DNA of 38,135 bases from Blastomyces gilchristii SLH14081 (taxonomy: Eukaryota; Ascomycota; Eurotiomycetes; Onygenales; Ajellomycetaceae). The notes under the pieces were generated by a model. The model saw nothing but the letters and a program-made list of their open reading frames with translations, made no database searches and had not been told where the DNA came from. Each line of letters starts with the position of its first letter. Position 1 is the first letter of the stretch. Location of the stretch: the NCBI RefSeq assembly GCF_000003855.2, contig NW_003101668.1, positions 1,066,904 through 1,105,038 on the forward strand, read 5' to 3'. Position numbers and translations under genes: made by a program. Below are positions 20,093 through 31,196 of the stretch, piece after piece.

Positions 20093-22700
20093 CTTATTAC
20101 AATCTTCTATAAGATTCACATCATTATCAGTTAGAATCTCACACAGTATTTTACAGTTAATATAAATTTTATTATATAGAAGCTTCATTATTATCTTCTC
20201 TGTTATCTCTGAAACTACTTTCACAACTGATCAGTTAGTTATATAGTTAATAGCAGTGATTATTTAATAATTTTCATTTAGTATTCATAGTAGTATATCT
20301 ATAAGATTCATCTCTCATTATTTAAACAGTTGTATTATACTTTTTATCTGATATTATACTTTCTCATGTTCTAATTCTTTCTTAAATTCTTTCATAATCT
20401 GATAATTCAGACACTTATAAGTATACATCTGAATATTCTCAGTCATGCTTAATCAGTATACTCTTGATTCAAGTACACTTATAAGTTCAGAGCTTTCTAA
20501 GTGACTGAATTCCTTGTGTATATAAGTTACTAAGTCATGTCTAAATAAATATTCTAGATAGAGAGCTTTTATATATTCTAGATTATGATAAAGTACAACA
20601 TTATTTTTCAATTTTCTCAGCTTGAAGTTCAGAAGCATCTCTTCTATTACTTTTATAAGATATTTATCATCTGATATCTTATCATTCTTCAAGTGAGAGA
20701 TCATTGTATTCACTTATTCTGATTTCTTACATTCTCTCAGTGTATTTAATATGAACTTCTCTTATATCTGATTTACAGAACTCTCATTCATGAAATCAGA
20801 TCTGTAACTGATTATATTAAATATCACAGTATTCAATCTCTTTCAGTATTTAATATAAAGATTATATACTTGAAACTCTGAGATTCAATATACTAAGTGT
20901 TTGAAAGATTTCATCATTAATTATAGATAGATACAGCTTTTATAATCTGTGATTATCATTGTTATATACCTGTTATCAATATATCTATTTTATAATGTCA
21001 GTATATGCTTGATTATCAGCAATTTCTTTTCATACATGAGATAATTAAGTTCAGTGCCTGATAGTTTTCTATTATTATATATTATCAGATACAGCTTGCT
21101 ATTCTTACTCATCTACAGAAGAGTGTCTTTAATAGCTTATTCAGATGCATCTATCTCAATGTAGAAAGGTTTATCACAATCTGATTGAATAAGCACTGAG
21201 AATATTATTATACATTTTCTCAGTATGAGAAAGATCTCTTCACACACAGTATTTCAGATAATTAAATAAAACTTCTTCTTTCACAGATTAGTATCTGTTT
21301 CTCTTAAGAGATCTGAGAGTAATACAGCTATTTATATAAAATTCTTGATGAATCTGTGACAATATGAGATCAATTCAAGAAACTATTGTACATGATGTAT
21401 ATTTCTCAGTCACAGTTAATTCACTACAACATTCAATTTCTTCAGAATGAGATATATACAGCTATCACTTACTACATGTTCTATAAACTTTAACTCTTTC
21501 ATTCTAAACACATACTTTGTTAATTTGATATAGAGCTTATACTCTGTCAGAGTTATAAGCACTTCATCAAGATACTTCAGATATTCATTGTATAAGTTTG
21601 AGAAGACTAGAATATTATTCAGATATATAAGATATGAGATTTCATTCTATTTATAAAGAATTATATTTATTATTATTTGAAAGATGACAGATGTATTTAT
21701 CAGATTAAATACTATTATCAGAAATTCAAACTTTTCTCATTGTATATTAAATACAGTTCACAGTACTGACAGTTCATCTATACAGATCTGTTAGTATTCT
21801 GAGAGAAGATTAATCTTCAATAGATATCAGACATTTCTGACTGTATTCAACTGTTATTAAATCTGTGATAGTGAATATTTATTCTTGATTATAAGCTTAT
21901 TGAGTGCTTGATAATTGATACATATTTATTACTTCTAACTCATCTTTTTCATAAATAGAACTGAGAAGTCTTATATACTTAATAAGAGTTATATAAGATT
22001 ACATTCTAGAAGGTCTGTGATCTGATACTTCTATTCTTCAAGATATGTCTGTGACAGAGAGTACACACTTTCATTAACTGATTTCACATTCTCTGTATCA
22101 ATCTTATATATAAATTCTTGTTTCAGTAGTAATTTCAGTAAGAGATCTGTTCAGAAGATCTTCTTATACTTCTTCAGAAGTTTCTTTATACACTTATTCT
22201 TCTATATATTCTTTATCTTAATTTTCTCCACTTTCAGATTCTGTATAATATACAGAATACTTTTAGATAAGATCTTGTAAATTATTCTCTTTACTTATTA
22301 ATATATAAGCAGATTTAACTCTTCTATATCAGATATATGAAATGTTCTTCTCATATCAGTTAATAGAATTATATGAATCATTTTCTTTCTATCAGTTAAC
22401 TGTATATAATATATACATCATTGAATCTGCAGATTGAATCTTTGAAATCAATTAAGTTTAAGAATAAGATTGTATTTCACATTCTGCAGCTCTTATACTT
22501 AAATATAGTAAGATTATTTTTTGAAGTACAAGAGAACTCTTACTCTTACAGGTAATACTAAATATCAGTTATTAGATAATTTTATACATTGAGAATTCAT
22601 CACTCAGTGAATTTCTTTCAGTCTTCAAATTATATAATTACTAATATATTATGTAGAAGCTTCTGTGTTTATTAATACTTTTACAGTTATCTCTTAATTC
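20093..22700 (-). pseudogene. pol: Gypsy-3 pol (PR-RT-RNaseH-IN N-terminal part), degraded
   Basis: In element sense. Protease: TVKVLINTEAST near 22640-22680, matching the family's ALIDTGAS loop with transitions. RT: the YLDD box reads YLIYLNNILVFSN at about 21595-21640, followed by EYKLYIKLTKYVFRMKELKF near 21480-21530. RNase H: EVDASEEAI near 21150, NNRKLSGTELNY and YEKKLLIIKH near 21020-21080. Integrase zinc domain: HKEFSHLESSELISVLESR in 20453-20530, then the second Cys pair degraded (YKCLNYQIMKEFKKE) near 20380-20420. Core: EILTDNDVNLIEDCNKAFH near 20090-20150, holding a catalytic Asp, cut by LINE-A right after. Many TGA and TAG codons interrupt it. Confidence 0.85.
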
Positions 22701-22920
22701 TTACTCAAGTGTTCTCTATACATTAATATTTCAGATCTTAAGATATTGAAATAAGTATTCACTTCTTCATTCTTATCTACATCTTATTCAGAAGCCTGCT
22801 TTCTCTTAATATTCACAGAATTCACAGAATTATCTAATACAGATATCTCTTTCACTTTGAAGACTTTTCATAGAATATTAGTGAGTGTCTCTGAGCTCAC
22901 TGATTCTGCTAGTTTTTTAA
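22701..22920 (-). other. Gypsy-3 gag-protease linker
   Basis: Mutated coding-like sequence between the gag zinc knuckle and the protease, with stops in all frames and no motif. Confidence 0.4.
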
Positions 22921-23220
22921 CTCTCTTACTTTTCTTAACTGTACACACTATGTGTAATTCTTTATATCATGATTTTAATATCTGCAGTTAAAGTAAGCTC
23001 AATACTTATAATATTAAGATTTTCACTCAGAGGATTTCTTTTTCAGAGGATTCAGTGCTTTAACAATAGTATTCAAATCAACCGCTTCACCACGAACTCG
23101 CTCGATTCTTCGAATAAGAACTCACTGATAGATTCATTGAAAAGCCCTCGACCATACGAGCATTTTGACCCCATCACCGACCGTATACCCGGTGTGGTGA
23201 TGGAGCTATCAAGCCAAACA
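22921..23220 (-). pseudogene. gag: Gypsy-3 gag C-terminal part with zinc knuckle
   Basis: The minus strand reads a frame from about 23175 down to 22930. It runs MLVWSRAFQ, then two TGA codons, IRRIERVRGEAVDLNTIVKA, LNPLKKKSSE, and a CCHC knuckle remnant YFNCRY, stop, NHDIKNYT at 22949-22995. The knuckle keeps Cys and His at the right spacing, with other Cys codons changed to Tyr. The border between strongly and weakly mutated DNA (about 23075) falls inside this gag. An 84-codon plus-strand frame over the same bases is antisense and unlikely to be a gene. Confidence 0.6.
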
Positions 23221-24130
23221 TGAACCAGATGTTGTTCAAAACTCCTGTGTGAGATTATCCCTCATTAGACTGACCGTGTGACCGTGTCTGAGACCAGGAC
23301 CAGATTTTTTGCTAGTCTCATTACCAATTCGACTGATCCCATTACACAGTTTTAACATTAGATAGTAGTTTTATACTGTCTCAGTGAGACTTACTGTCTA
23401 CTCTTATCACATTTTTCAAATGAGATCATGATTTTCACTTCTCAATTTAAATTATTTTTATTGCTTTAAATGACTTTAAATGTTATTTAAGCATTATCAA
23501 AAAGTGTTACTTTTTAAAAAATTAAAAATAGTCTAAAAAAAACCTTAAAATGTCTAAAAATAGTAACTTTATACCAAGAATGGGACTAAATGGAATCAAA
23601 TGAGACCACTTTCTCATTTTTTTCAAGTCATGGTTTCATTTTAAGATCTGATATATAGTCACTTTACATGTTTTTTTGCTAGCCAGTCCCAGCGGGATTC
23701 ACGCCAAGAAATGTATGGGACCAGACCAAATGGGACCAAACATGAAATTCATGGTCCCGGCGGCCAGTCTATCCCCCATTCACCCCTATCACACCACAAC
23801 CCCGGGCCAAAGTGTCATACAAATTGTAAGGTGAAGAGACCTAGCCATATGCACTAATCTCCTTGATTTTGAAAGATCCTCAATCTGTAATTGTGGAGAT
23901 ATCTGAGAAACAATCTCCGCGAAAACCCTATCTATCTTTGATGTTCTAAAACATCAACGCCAAGTCCCACCCACGTACCGTTCTTCCCAATCTGGCCCAC
24001 CTCTGGCAGAAAGATACAAAAAGATACATCAGCAATACTATCAAGCACATAATCAACAGACATATCTAAAGTGCAACCTTCACATCTGTCATTGATGTAC
24101 TAAGACATCAACATCAAGTCTCACGCATGT
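23075..24130. other. Weakly mutated island
   Basis: Here CG, CC and GG are abundant (for example CGGTGTGGTGATGGAGC near 23190 and CCCCGGGCC at 23801-23809), in contrast to the rest of the window. It includes the gypsy-3 gag edge, the MITE 23266-23771, and sequence to the right with a 154-bp tandem duplication. Beyond about 24130 the mutation signature returns gradually. No intact gene is seen in it. It may be the leader or LTR of an element, or single-copy host DNA. Confidence 0.7.
23266..23771 (+). mobile_element. hAT-like MITE, copy 1 (well preserved)
   Basis: A 506-bp element with inverted ends TAGACTGACCG and CGGCCAGTCTA. It is flanked by 8-bp duplications TCCCTCAT (23258-23265) and TCCCCCAT (23772-23779) that differ by one C/T change. 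The 8-bp duplication and a TAG-type terminus fit the hAT superfamily. A direct repeat TGACCGTG TGACCGTG lies just inside the left end, and GGGACCA repeats inside the right end, possible transposase-binding sites. There is no coding capacity. This copy shows little mutation and is the best reference for the family. Confidence 0.9.
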
Positions 24131-24214
24131 ATCACCTTATTCAACCTGGCCTATCTCTGAAAGAAAGATACAAAAAGATATCTTGTCAATGATATTCAAT
24201 ACATAATTAACAGA
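23939..24214. repeat. Two-unit tandem repeat, 154-bp period
   Basis: Unit 1 starts at 23939 and unit 2 at 24093. Each begins with a palindrome (TTGATGT-n6-ACATCAA) and contains GAAAGATACAAAAAGATA followed by ACATAAT-AACAGA. Unit 2 shows more transitions than unit 1 (AAGTCCCAC versus AAGTCTCAC), so mutation rises toward the right. It may be promoter or leader sequence of an element. Confidence 0.8.
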
Positions 24215-24239
24215 TACAACAACTATAAAATCAGTATAT

Positions 24240-25114
24240 CTCAAGATCTGACTGAGCCTTTAATCTCTGCACAGTGAGATATATTAAATCTAGTTTTAAT
24301 ATCTCAATATTCAATAGATTCTGCAAGAAATTGAGAACAGCAACACTAGATTTCTGTTGAATTTGAAAATTAACTCTATACTGATATAATTATTGATAAA
24401 GTCTTCTATTTTAAGATATAAATAATCAGTTTCTCTACATTCTGCTGATAATATTTATATTATTATATAGAAATAGACTTATATTCTCTATAATATTAAG
24501 ACTCTGAAGAGAGAAAGTCTTGATAGAGAATATACAGTAGTGTATATCTTAGCAGTCTCTATCTCATTCTTCTGCAGCAGTTAATGTAAAAAAAAAGATA
24601 TTAGAATTAGTTTTTTACTTCTCTTAAAATAGTAAGATATTTTTCTCTGAATTTTATACAATATTCTTATAAAGAATTAAAAACAGAGCTGTTTTCTATC
24701 ATAATTTCATATTCTTTTAAGTAAGAATTACTTTTTCAGTGACTGAAGAGCTTTTATTAATACTTAATTCTTTTTTACACTCTCTATTAACTGATTTAAG
24801 TGGCATACTTGTTATGTGAGAAGAATTGAATGATTTAAAATAAAATTAAAGAGTTTTAATCAATTTCTCTGCAAAAAATTAACTTATTTTTTATCAGTTT
24901 TTCACTTAAAAACTGTTATCTTATCTGATTTATTATTAATTAATATCATACTTTTTCTCACTGTATCTTAAGAAAGAGTTTGTAAAGATTTTATTGATTT
25001 ATCTTAAAAATCAATTTTAGTTTATTAGATTCTCTTTAAAAATCTAACCTAGTTACTGAACTAGTGTGAAAAACATCAGATATTTTATATATAAAAGTCT
25101 TGCATTCTTCTTTT
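24240..25114. other. AT-rich stretch, probable LINE-B 5' UTR or gypsy-3 leader
   Basis: No coding signal. It lies between the weakly mutated island and the first LINE-B 5' tandem repeats. The exact 5' end of LINE-B is probably in here but I could not find a target duplication matching the sequence after its tail (AGTATTCAAATCTAG). Confidence 0.4.
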
Positions 25115-25244
25115 GAAATAGTCTGATCAACTTTTCAATTGAAAATAGATTATAAATCTCTCAATTGAAACAGTCTGATTAACTTTTCATTTGAAAATAG
25201 ACTGATAAATCTCTCAATTAAAACAGTCTAATCAACTTTTCATT
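25115..25244 (+). repeat. LINE-B 5' UTR tandem repeats
   Basis: Two and a half units of 52-53 bp (25115-25166, 25167-25219, 25220-25244), each starting like GAAACAGTCTGATTAACTTTTC, immediately before ORF1. Tandem 5' UTR units often carry the internal promoter in LINEs; that role here is inferred. Confidence 0.85.
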
Positions 25245-25255
25245 CAGTGAGTAAA

Positions 25256-26845
25256 ATGAGTTCAAAATTATACTCAGTTAATGTGGAAAAAGATGATTTC
25301 TCAGATGCTATTTCTGAGATTGAAATTCTAAAGAGAAGAAAGAAGAAAGAAATAGAGAAATAACAAGTTCTTAAAATACAGAAACTTGAAAAAGCAAGTA
25401 AAATTCTTGAAAAACAGTGTCTGAGTGAGAAGAATGAAGAAGTTCTATTAATTCCTTATACTCAGACTAGACAACTACAAGAGATGATCAAGTTCAAACT
25501 TGAAATTTCAAACACAGTTTAAAAAATATTGAAAACTTCTAGTATAATCACTGACTCTTCTTTATCTTCTACTTCTTCTTCTTCTTCTTCAAATCAGAAG
25601 AAAATATATACTCAAGCAGCAGAATCTGCTGTCTCTAAAGCTGCTATCACAAAACCTGCTTAAAATTCTGAGAAAACTGAGAAGAATATTACTCAGATCT
25701 CTATTCATAGAAAAGAAAAGAAAAAAATGTAAAAAGAGAAAAACTTTCAAATCTTCAGAAATAGAAGACTTATTCTCATAGTCTCAAATCAGAAGATCTT
25801 GCAAAGAAACAAGCTAAACTTAAATCTCATTTTCAGAATTAGAAATGAAATTAATCAGCAGTTCTTTTCTCAGTTAATGACTGATATTAAAGTTCAAAAA
25901 TCAGTTATAGCTTTAATTGAGTCATCTTTCTTTGAAAATTTCATTCTTTTGACTACAATGTCTGAATTCAGTGCAGAATGTCTTATTCAGAATGAGAATC
26001 TCTAGAAATCAGTAATAGAATCTCTACTAAAGATAATAATTCTATCTGAGAGAGATGAAAAGTGAGATAAATTCATTCTTTATAATATTTCAGTTGAAAT
26101 TTTTGACTGTGAGAAAGATATACTACTTCTTAAAAATGAATTAGGAGAATACAATTCTATTCAACTGAGAAAAGAGTCTGTAAAACTTAATTCAATTGAG
26201 TTCAGACAAAGCAGAAGAAATGCCTCTGTTCTAGTATATATAAAGATACTTGAACAATCAAGAATCTCTGAAGTAAGAGTAGCAGATTTAAAAATAAGAG
26301 TTCATGAATACAAAGACTCAAGAATGAATCTCAAAGCTCAAACACAGTGTTCAAACTATCAAAGATATGAATACTTTGTAATCTCTTATTTCAGAGACTC
26401 AAAATGCACATTCTGTACTAAAGATTATAAAACTAGTGAGTATAAATATGAAACATGCTCAAAAAGAGATGAAATATATTAATATATTCTGCTTAAATAC
26501 TTTAATTGTAAAGAAAAACATGCATCTAGCTTAAAAGAATGTATATTTACTTCAAGAATTCAGAGAAACTGAAGAAAAGATGAAGCTCAAAGTAAATCTA
26601 AAACTGAAGAGAAAAGTCAAGTCAGTAAATTCATAACTGCAAGCTTAAAAAGAAGAAACTCTTAATTATCTAAATCTTCAAACTTCAATTCTTCAGCTAA
26701 ATATAAACAGAATTTGAATTCTTAAATATCTGTTAAGATTAGAGAATTGAGAAATGACTCTGATGATAAATTAGATAGAATACAAGTAGTTAAGATTTCT
26801 GTTTTTTAAAATAGTTATAATCTACTATCTGATGATAGTGATTAG
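25256..26845 (+). pseudogene. LINE-B ORF1: Gag-like zinc-knuckle protein, degraded
   Basis: The frame starts with ATG at 25256 and stays readable to a TAG at 26843-26845, broken by scattered TAA, TAG and TGA codons. The N-terminal part is charged and coiled-coil-like (EIEILKRRKKKEIEK, then KIQKLEKASKILEKQ). A Ser run lies near 25560-25595. The C-terminal third has three tandem zinc knuckles: CSNYQRYEYFVISYF, CTFCTKDYKTSEYKYETC and YFNCKEKHASSLKEC (about 26346-26560), with several Cys changed to Tyr and Gly to Glu or Tyr by G-to-A changes. ORF1 binds element RNA. It sits 29 bp upstream of the ORF2 ATG. Confidence 0.85.
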
Positions 26846-26874
26846 ATTCTACTCTATCTTCACTCTCTTTTAGT

Positions 26875-29800
26875 ATGAATATACAACAAAAACAATAAAA
26901 AAAGTTTAAAAACTCTTTAAAAATCACATTTATTTAAAACAATGTGAATAGAAACTTAAATTGTATTTGTTCTTATCTTCAAATTATATTTGAATAAAAA
27001 GTTGACTTCATACTTCTTTAAGAATCAAACTTTGATACTGAGTAAAAGTATATTATTTCTCATTCAAGCTATTACTACTTTCTACCTGAAAAATCTGAGA
27101 TAAAATCAAGAGTAGTGATTTATAAAAGAAAAAAATCAAGATATTAATTTAATCTAAGATTTAATATCATATCTGACTCTGATATTCTAGTCAGTGATAT
27201 TATAGATAAGGAGAATGAGTTTAACACTATTTAACTTATAAATATCTATAATGAAAAGTCATTGAAAGAAAACAATAATATCTGAATAATTAATGAAGAA
27301 TTTTTAAATATAACTCTCTTAAAAAACTCTATAATTGTAGAAGACTTCAATATACATCATTTCTAATGAAACTCAGAATGCAGAAGAGCAGTAAGAGTAA
27401 ATAAACTGATTAAATGAACTTTTAAACATTTAATAGATTTAGTTAACAAGTCTGATCAATAAATATTCTTTAGAAAAAATATGTAATAGAAATCTATTAT
27501 AGATCTAACTTTCATATTATAAAATCTAATTGAAAAAAGACTTATAAACTGATTTATTAATTCAAATGAAACCTCAGAATCAGGTCATGAGATCATTTAA
27601 TTTAATATTAAACTAAGTGAAAAATAAAGATATGAGAATCCTCTTCTCTCTAATCAGTATAACTTTGAAAAAGCTGATTGAAAAGCAGTTGAAGAAAGTG
27701 TAAAATAGCTGAAATCTGAAAAGCAGAGTGAGCTCTATTGAAATCAAAGTCAAGATATTTTAAATAAGATACTTGAAAATAGAGTAAAGCTGATTACATC
27801 TATTCTTCTAATAAGTATTAGAGAAAATATTTCAAAGAAAAAGTCTTCTGAGTATTTCAAACATTGATAAAATGAGAATATCACTTCTAAAAGAAAATAA
27901 TTAGTCACTGTTAAGAGAGATTGAAAGAATAACTTAATATCTGATGAAGAGTTCAAAGCTATTCAAAATGAATACTTTTCAGATATTAAAAGAGTCAAAA
28001 CAGACTGCTAAAACAAATTTCTTGAAGAAGTATAAGAAAAAGAAGTTTTTAAAGTCTTCAACTATGTTAAAACAAGAAGTGTAGCAAAGCTTTCAACCTT
28101 AAAATATGAATTTCAGACTAAATCATATACAGTAAACTCTTTGAAGAAAAAGTGTTAAGCTTTTATGAAAATTCTCTTTCAAAACTCATTATATTTAGAA
28201 GAGAAGAATATGTCATTTCATGAATATATTAATGAAAATAACTGAGAATAATCTGAGCTTATATATAATGAACTAGAGTCAGTTATATTCTCAAGTTCAA
28301 TTAAAACTGCTGCAGAGTCTGATTCAATCAATCATCTGATTATTCAAAACATATATTTCTACTTGAAGAATGAATATTTTGAGCTCTTTTTCAATCTCTT
28401 AAAAAATGATTATTATTCTGAATACTGAAGAGAAGCTACTGAAGTAATCCTTGTAAAATCTAATAGAAAAGCTTCAATTTCTAAGTTATATAGAGTAATA
28501 TCTCTGTTAAACTATTTAGAAAAAATTCTAGAAAAGATAATAGCTACTAGATTATCTTTTATAAGCTGTATTAGTGATTCTCTTCTATTTAATAAATAAA
28601 TGAGAGATAGAAAATAATGTTCTGTAATTAACACTGTTCTTTCAGTTATTCATAATATTCAAGTAGCAAAGTATGAAGACCTGGTCTCAACTGCAGTTTT
28701 TATTAATATAAAAGAAGTATTTAATCATGTTTCAAAGTCTAAGATAATTCAAACTTTGAAGATATTGAAACTGTCACTTTCTCTAATCAAAGAAGTTAAC
28801 TATTTTATATTTAAAAGAATTATATAACTATTCTTTGATGGAATGAAATAAGATATAACTGTAATAAAAATAGAAGTACTGTAAGAATCTTCAATTTCAT
28901 CTGTTTTATTTGTAATATACACTGCATATCTATTCAAGAATAGAGACATGAAAATAGTGAGATTTTCAAGTTATATAGATGATATTAATCTACTCTACAG
29001 TTCAAAGACAATCAAAGAGAATTTAGAAGTAATTGAAAAAGCTGTAAAGAAAATCTTTGTTAGAGCAGATAAGAATCTAATTCAATTTAATATAAATAAA
29101 ACTGAGTTAATACACTTTTTTTCCAGGTTTAATGAGAAAGAACTAAGTCTGACTCTTTTGAATAAAGAGATTAAACTCAGTTTGAATGTCAAATGACTAG
29201 AAGTATGATTAAACTCAAAGTTGAATTTTAAATATTATATTCAACAAAGAATTATCAAGACAGAGAGACTACTGAATAGTGTAATCAGACTATCAAATAC
29301 TGAGAGAGATCTATTCTCTCAGACTATGAGACAGTTACACATAGTCTGTATTATCTCAGTAGCTGATTATGAAGTTTAAGTTTAATGAAATAATTAAGAT
29401 AATTTCACTGAACTCTTTCAAAGTCTGTATAACAGAGCTTTGAGAAGAATTCTGAGAGTATTCAAATCATCTTCTATTAAAGTAATAGAAATTGAAGCTT
29501 CAATTTCATCTTCTACTATTCAATTTGAAAAGATCTGCATGAACTATACTCTGAGAGTCATGAAGATGAGCTTAAATTATATAATCAGAGAAAGAGTCTC
29601 TTCTTCATTTTCATTAATTAACTCAGAAAATGAACTGAATTGAAATAGATTTCTTGATTGAAATGAGAATAATACTTTAATGAAAATACTCTCTCAATTA
29701 TATAGACTATATTCACTGATTAAAAATCAATTTTCTTTATTAAATATTGAGAAAATTGATCATAAGAAGATATCTCTCTGAAGAGAAAAGCTGAAATCTC

Positions 29801-30824
29801 TTATAGACTTACAAATAAGTGAACTATCTAAAGAGAGAGAATATGAACAGTATTTGAAGAAGATCTCTACAATCAATATAAAAGACTCTATTCTGGTTTA
29901 CTCAGATGACTTAAAAAATGAGAGTTTGAACAGATTAGATGCAGATATTACTTATACTGAAGATAAGATTAATTTCATCTCAGATTTCTGAAATTTGAGC
30001 TGTGAATCTGAAGTCTTTGATACTGAACTATTTATAATAGTAAAAGCTTTCAAACTTATTGAGATAAAATTCATAAATCAGAAAATAGCTTGAAAGAGAT
30101 ATGAATATTCTCTGATAGTCAAGCTGCTTTGAAAAGACTTAAAAATAGTCAGATTTATAATAATCAAATAAATCTTGAACTAATTTTAAATTCTGTTATG
30201 AAAATTCAAAAGAGAAGAGTATTAAAACTGAAAATTCATCTGCACTGAGTTTCTGCTCATATAAATATTCATGACAATGAATTGACTGATTCAGCAGTAA
30301 AGAAGAGTTCAGAATTAAGCAGAACTATTTAAAAAACAGTGTTCTGATCTTTCATAAAGAGAAAGATAAAAGAATCTTGTTTAAATAAGTAAAATGAAAG
30401 CTGGCAGAAACAAAAGAAGAGCATACATTATTCAAGATTTGAGATAAAATCAAAGTGAAAATCTTGTTTAATTAAATGTAAAAAGAAAGTATTCTCATCT
30501 ATAATTTAGCTGAAACTAGAACATGATTATTTCAAATTCTATATACAAAGATTTGATGATAGATTTGATTCAACAGAATGCTTATTCTGCAATGTAAATG
30601 AAAATCCTGAGTATATTGTAATACATTGTGCATTATACAATAATCTCAGAGTTAGATTGAAGAAGAAGTATGATTTAAATCAATTAAATATGAGGTTCTT
30701 ATTCTCAACTGAGACAGGAATTAAATACTTAATAGACTTTCTATCAGAAACTCAAGCAGCTATAAGAAAATGACTGAATTTAGAAGTATCTGAATATGAA
30801 GAGGGGGAAATTAATTAGATATAG
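26875..30824 (+). pseudogene. LINE-B ORF2: endonuclease, RT, RNase H, degraded
   Basis: The frame begins at ATG 26875 and holds to about 30070. Endonuclease motifs: IIVEDFNIHH at about 27331-27360 (the family has GDFN; Gly became Glu), IIDLTF near 27495, and SESGHE for SGSDHE near 27580. RT: VILVKSNRKAS near 28448, FINIKEVFNHVS near 28700, and the catalytic box SYIDDINLLYSS at about 28969-29004 with both Asp kept. RNase H: VYSDDLKN near 29896, SEVFDTELF near 30009, HDNELTD near 30270. A 1-bp deletion near 30070, relative to LINE-A, shifts the frame before the second half of RNase H. The terminal Cys/His tail repeats that of LINE-A. It would nick target DNA and copy its RNA there. Confidence 0.9.
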
Positions 30825-31111
30825 TCTGTTAAAACAGCTATACACTCTCTTTTAATAATTTTATTTTATTATAGTCTCTCTTTACTATACTTGTTCTTTT
30901 CTGTTCTTTTCTATCTATTTAATGTGTCTATCTTTAAGACTATGTTCTCTTTTCCTTATCATGATATTTTCAAATGATTTCAAAGTATCAAAAGATGTTG
31001 AAATACTGCAATTTGTAAACAGTTTTTATATTCTAGACTGAAATTTTCTAATTTTGCATATCTGAAATTGATACATGTATAATAGTGGACTTTATAGATA
31101 TAGGAAAAACT

Positions 31112-31132
31112 CTGAGAACTAAAAGTTCTCAG
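31112..31132. other. LINE 3' UTR hairpin (copy B)
   Basis: CTGAGAACT and AGTTCTCAG form a 9-bp stem with loop AAA. LINE-A has the same stem but loop TTT, so the two loops are exact complements, as if this hairpin had been inverted in one copy. Confidence 0.75.
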
Positions 31133-31196
31133 GTAGATATCATAGTCTCTGACTGTATACATCTATAATTGAAGAATAATAATAATAATAATAATA

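Larger units (their letters stand above)
25115..31196 (+). mobile_element. LINE-B: near full-length fungal LINE relic
   Basis: A non-LTR retrotransposon on the plus strand with 5' tandem repeats, ORF1 (25256-26845), ORF2 (26875-30824), a 3' hairpin and an AAT-repeat tail ending at 31196. ORF1 with several zinc knuckles, and ORF2 with APE-type endonuclease, RT, RNase H and a zinc tail, place it in the Tad1/I-like group of filamentous fungi. The 3' boundary is firm because LINE-A ends with the same tail; the 5' boundary is approximate. It is more mutated than LINE-A. Confidence 0.92.

Noticed and set aside
22969..23223. An 84-codon plus-strand gene crossing the weakly mutated island border
   Set aside because: It is antisense to the gypsy-3 gag zinc-knuckle region and has no domain; openness reflects the GC-richer sequence.
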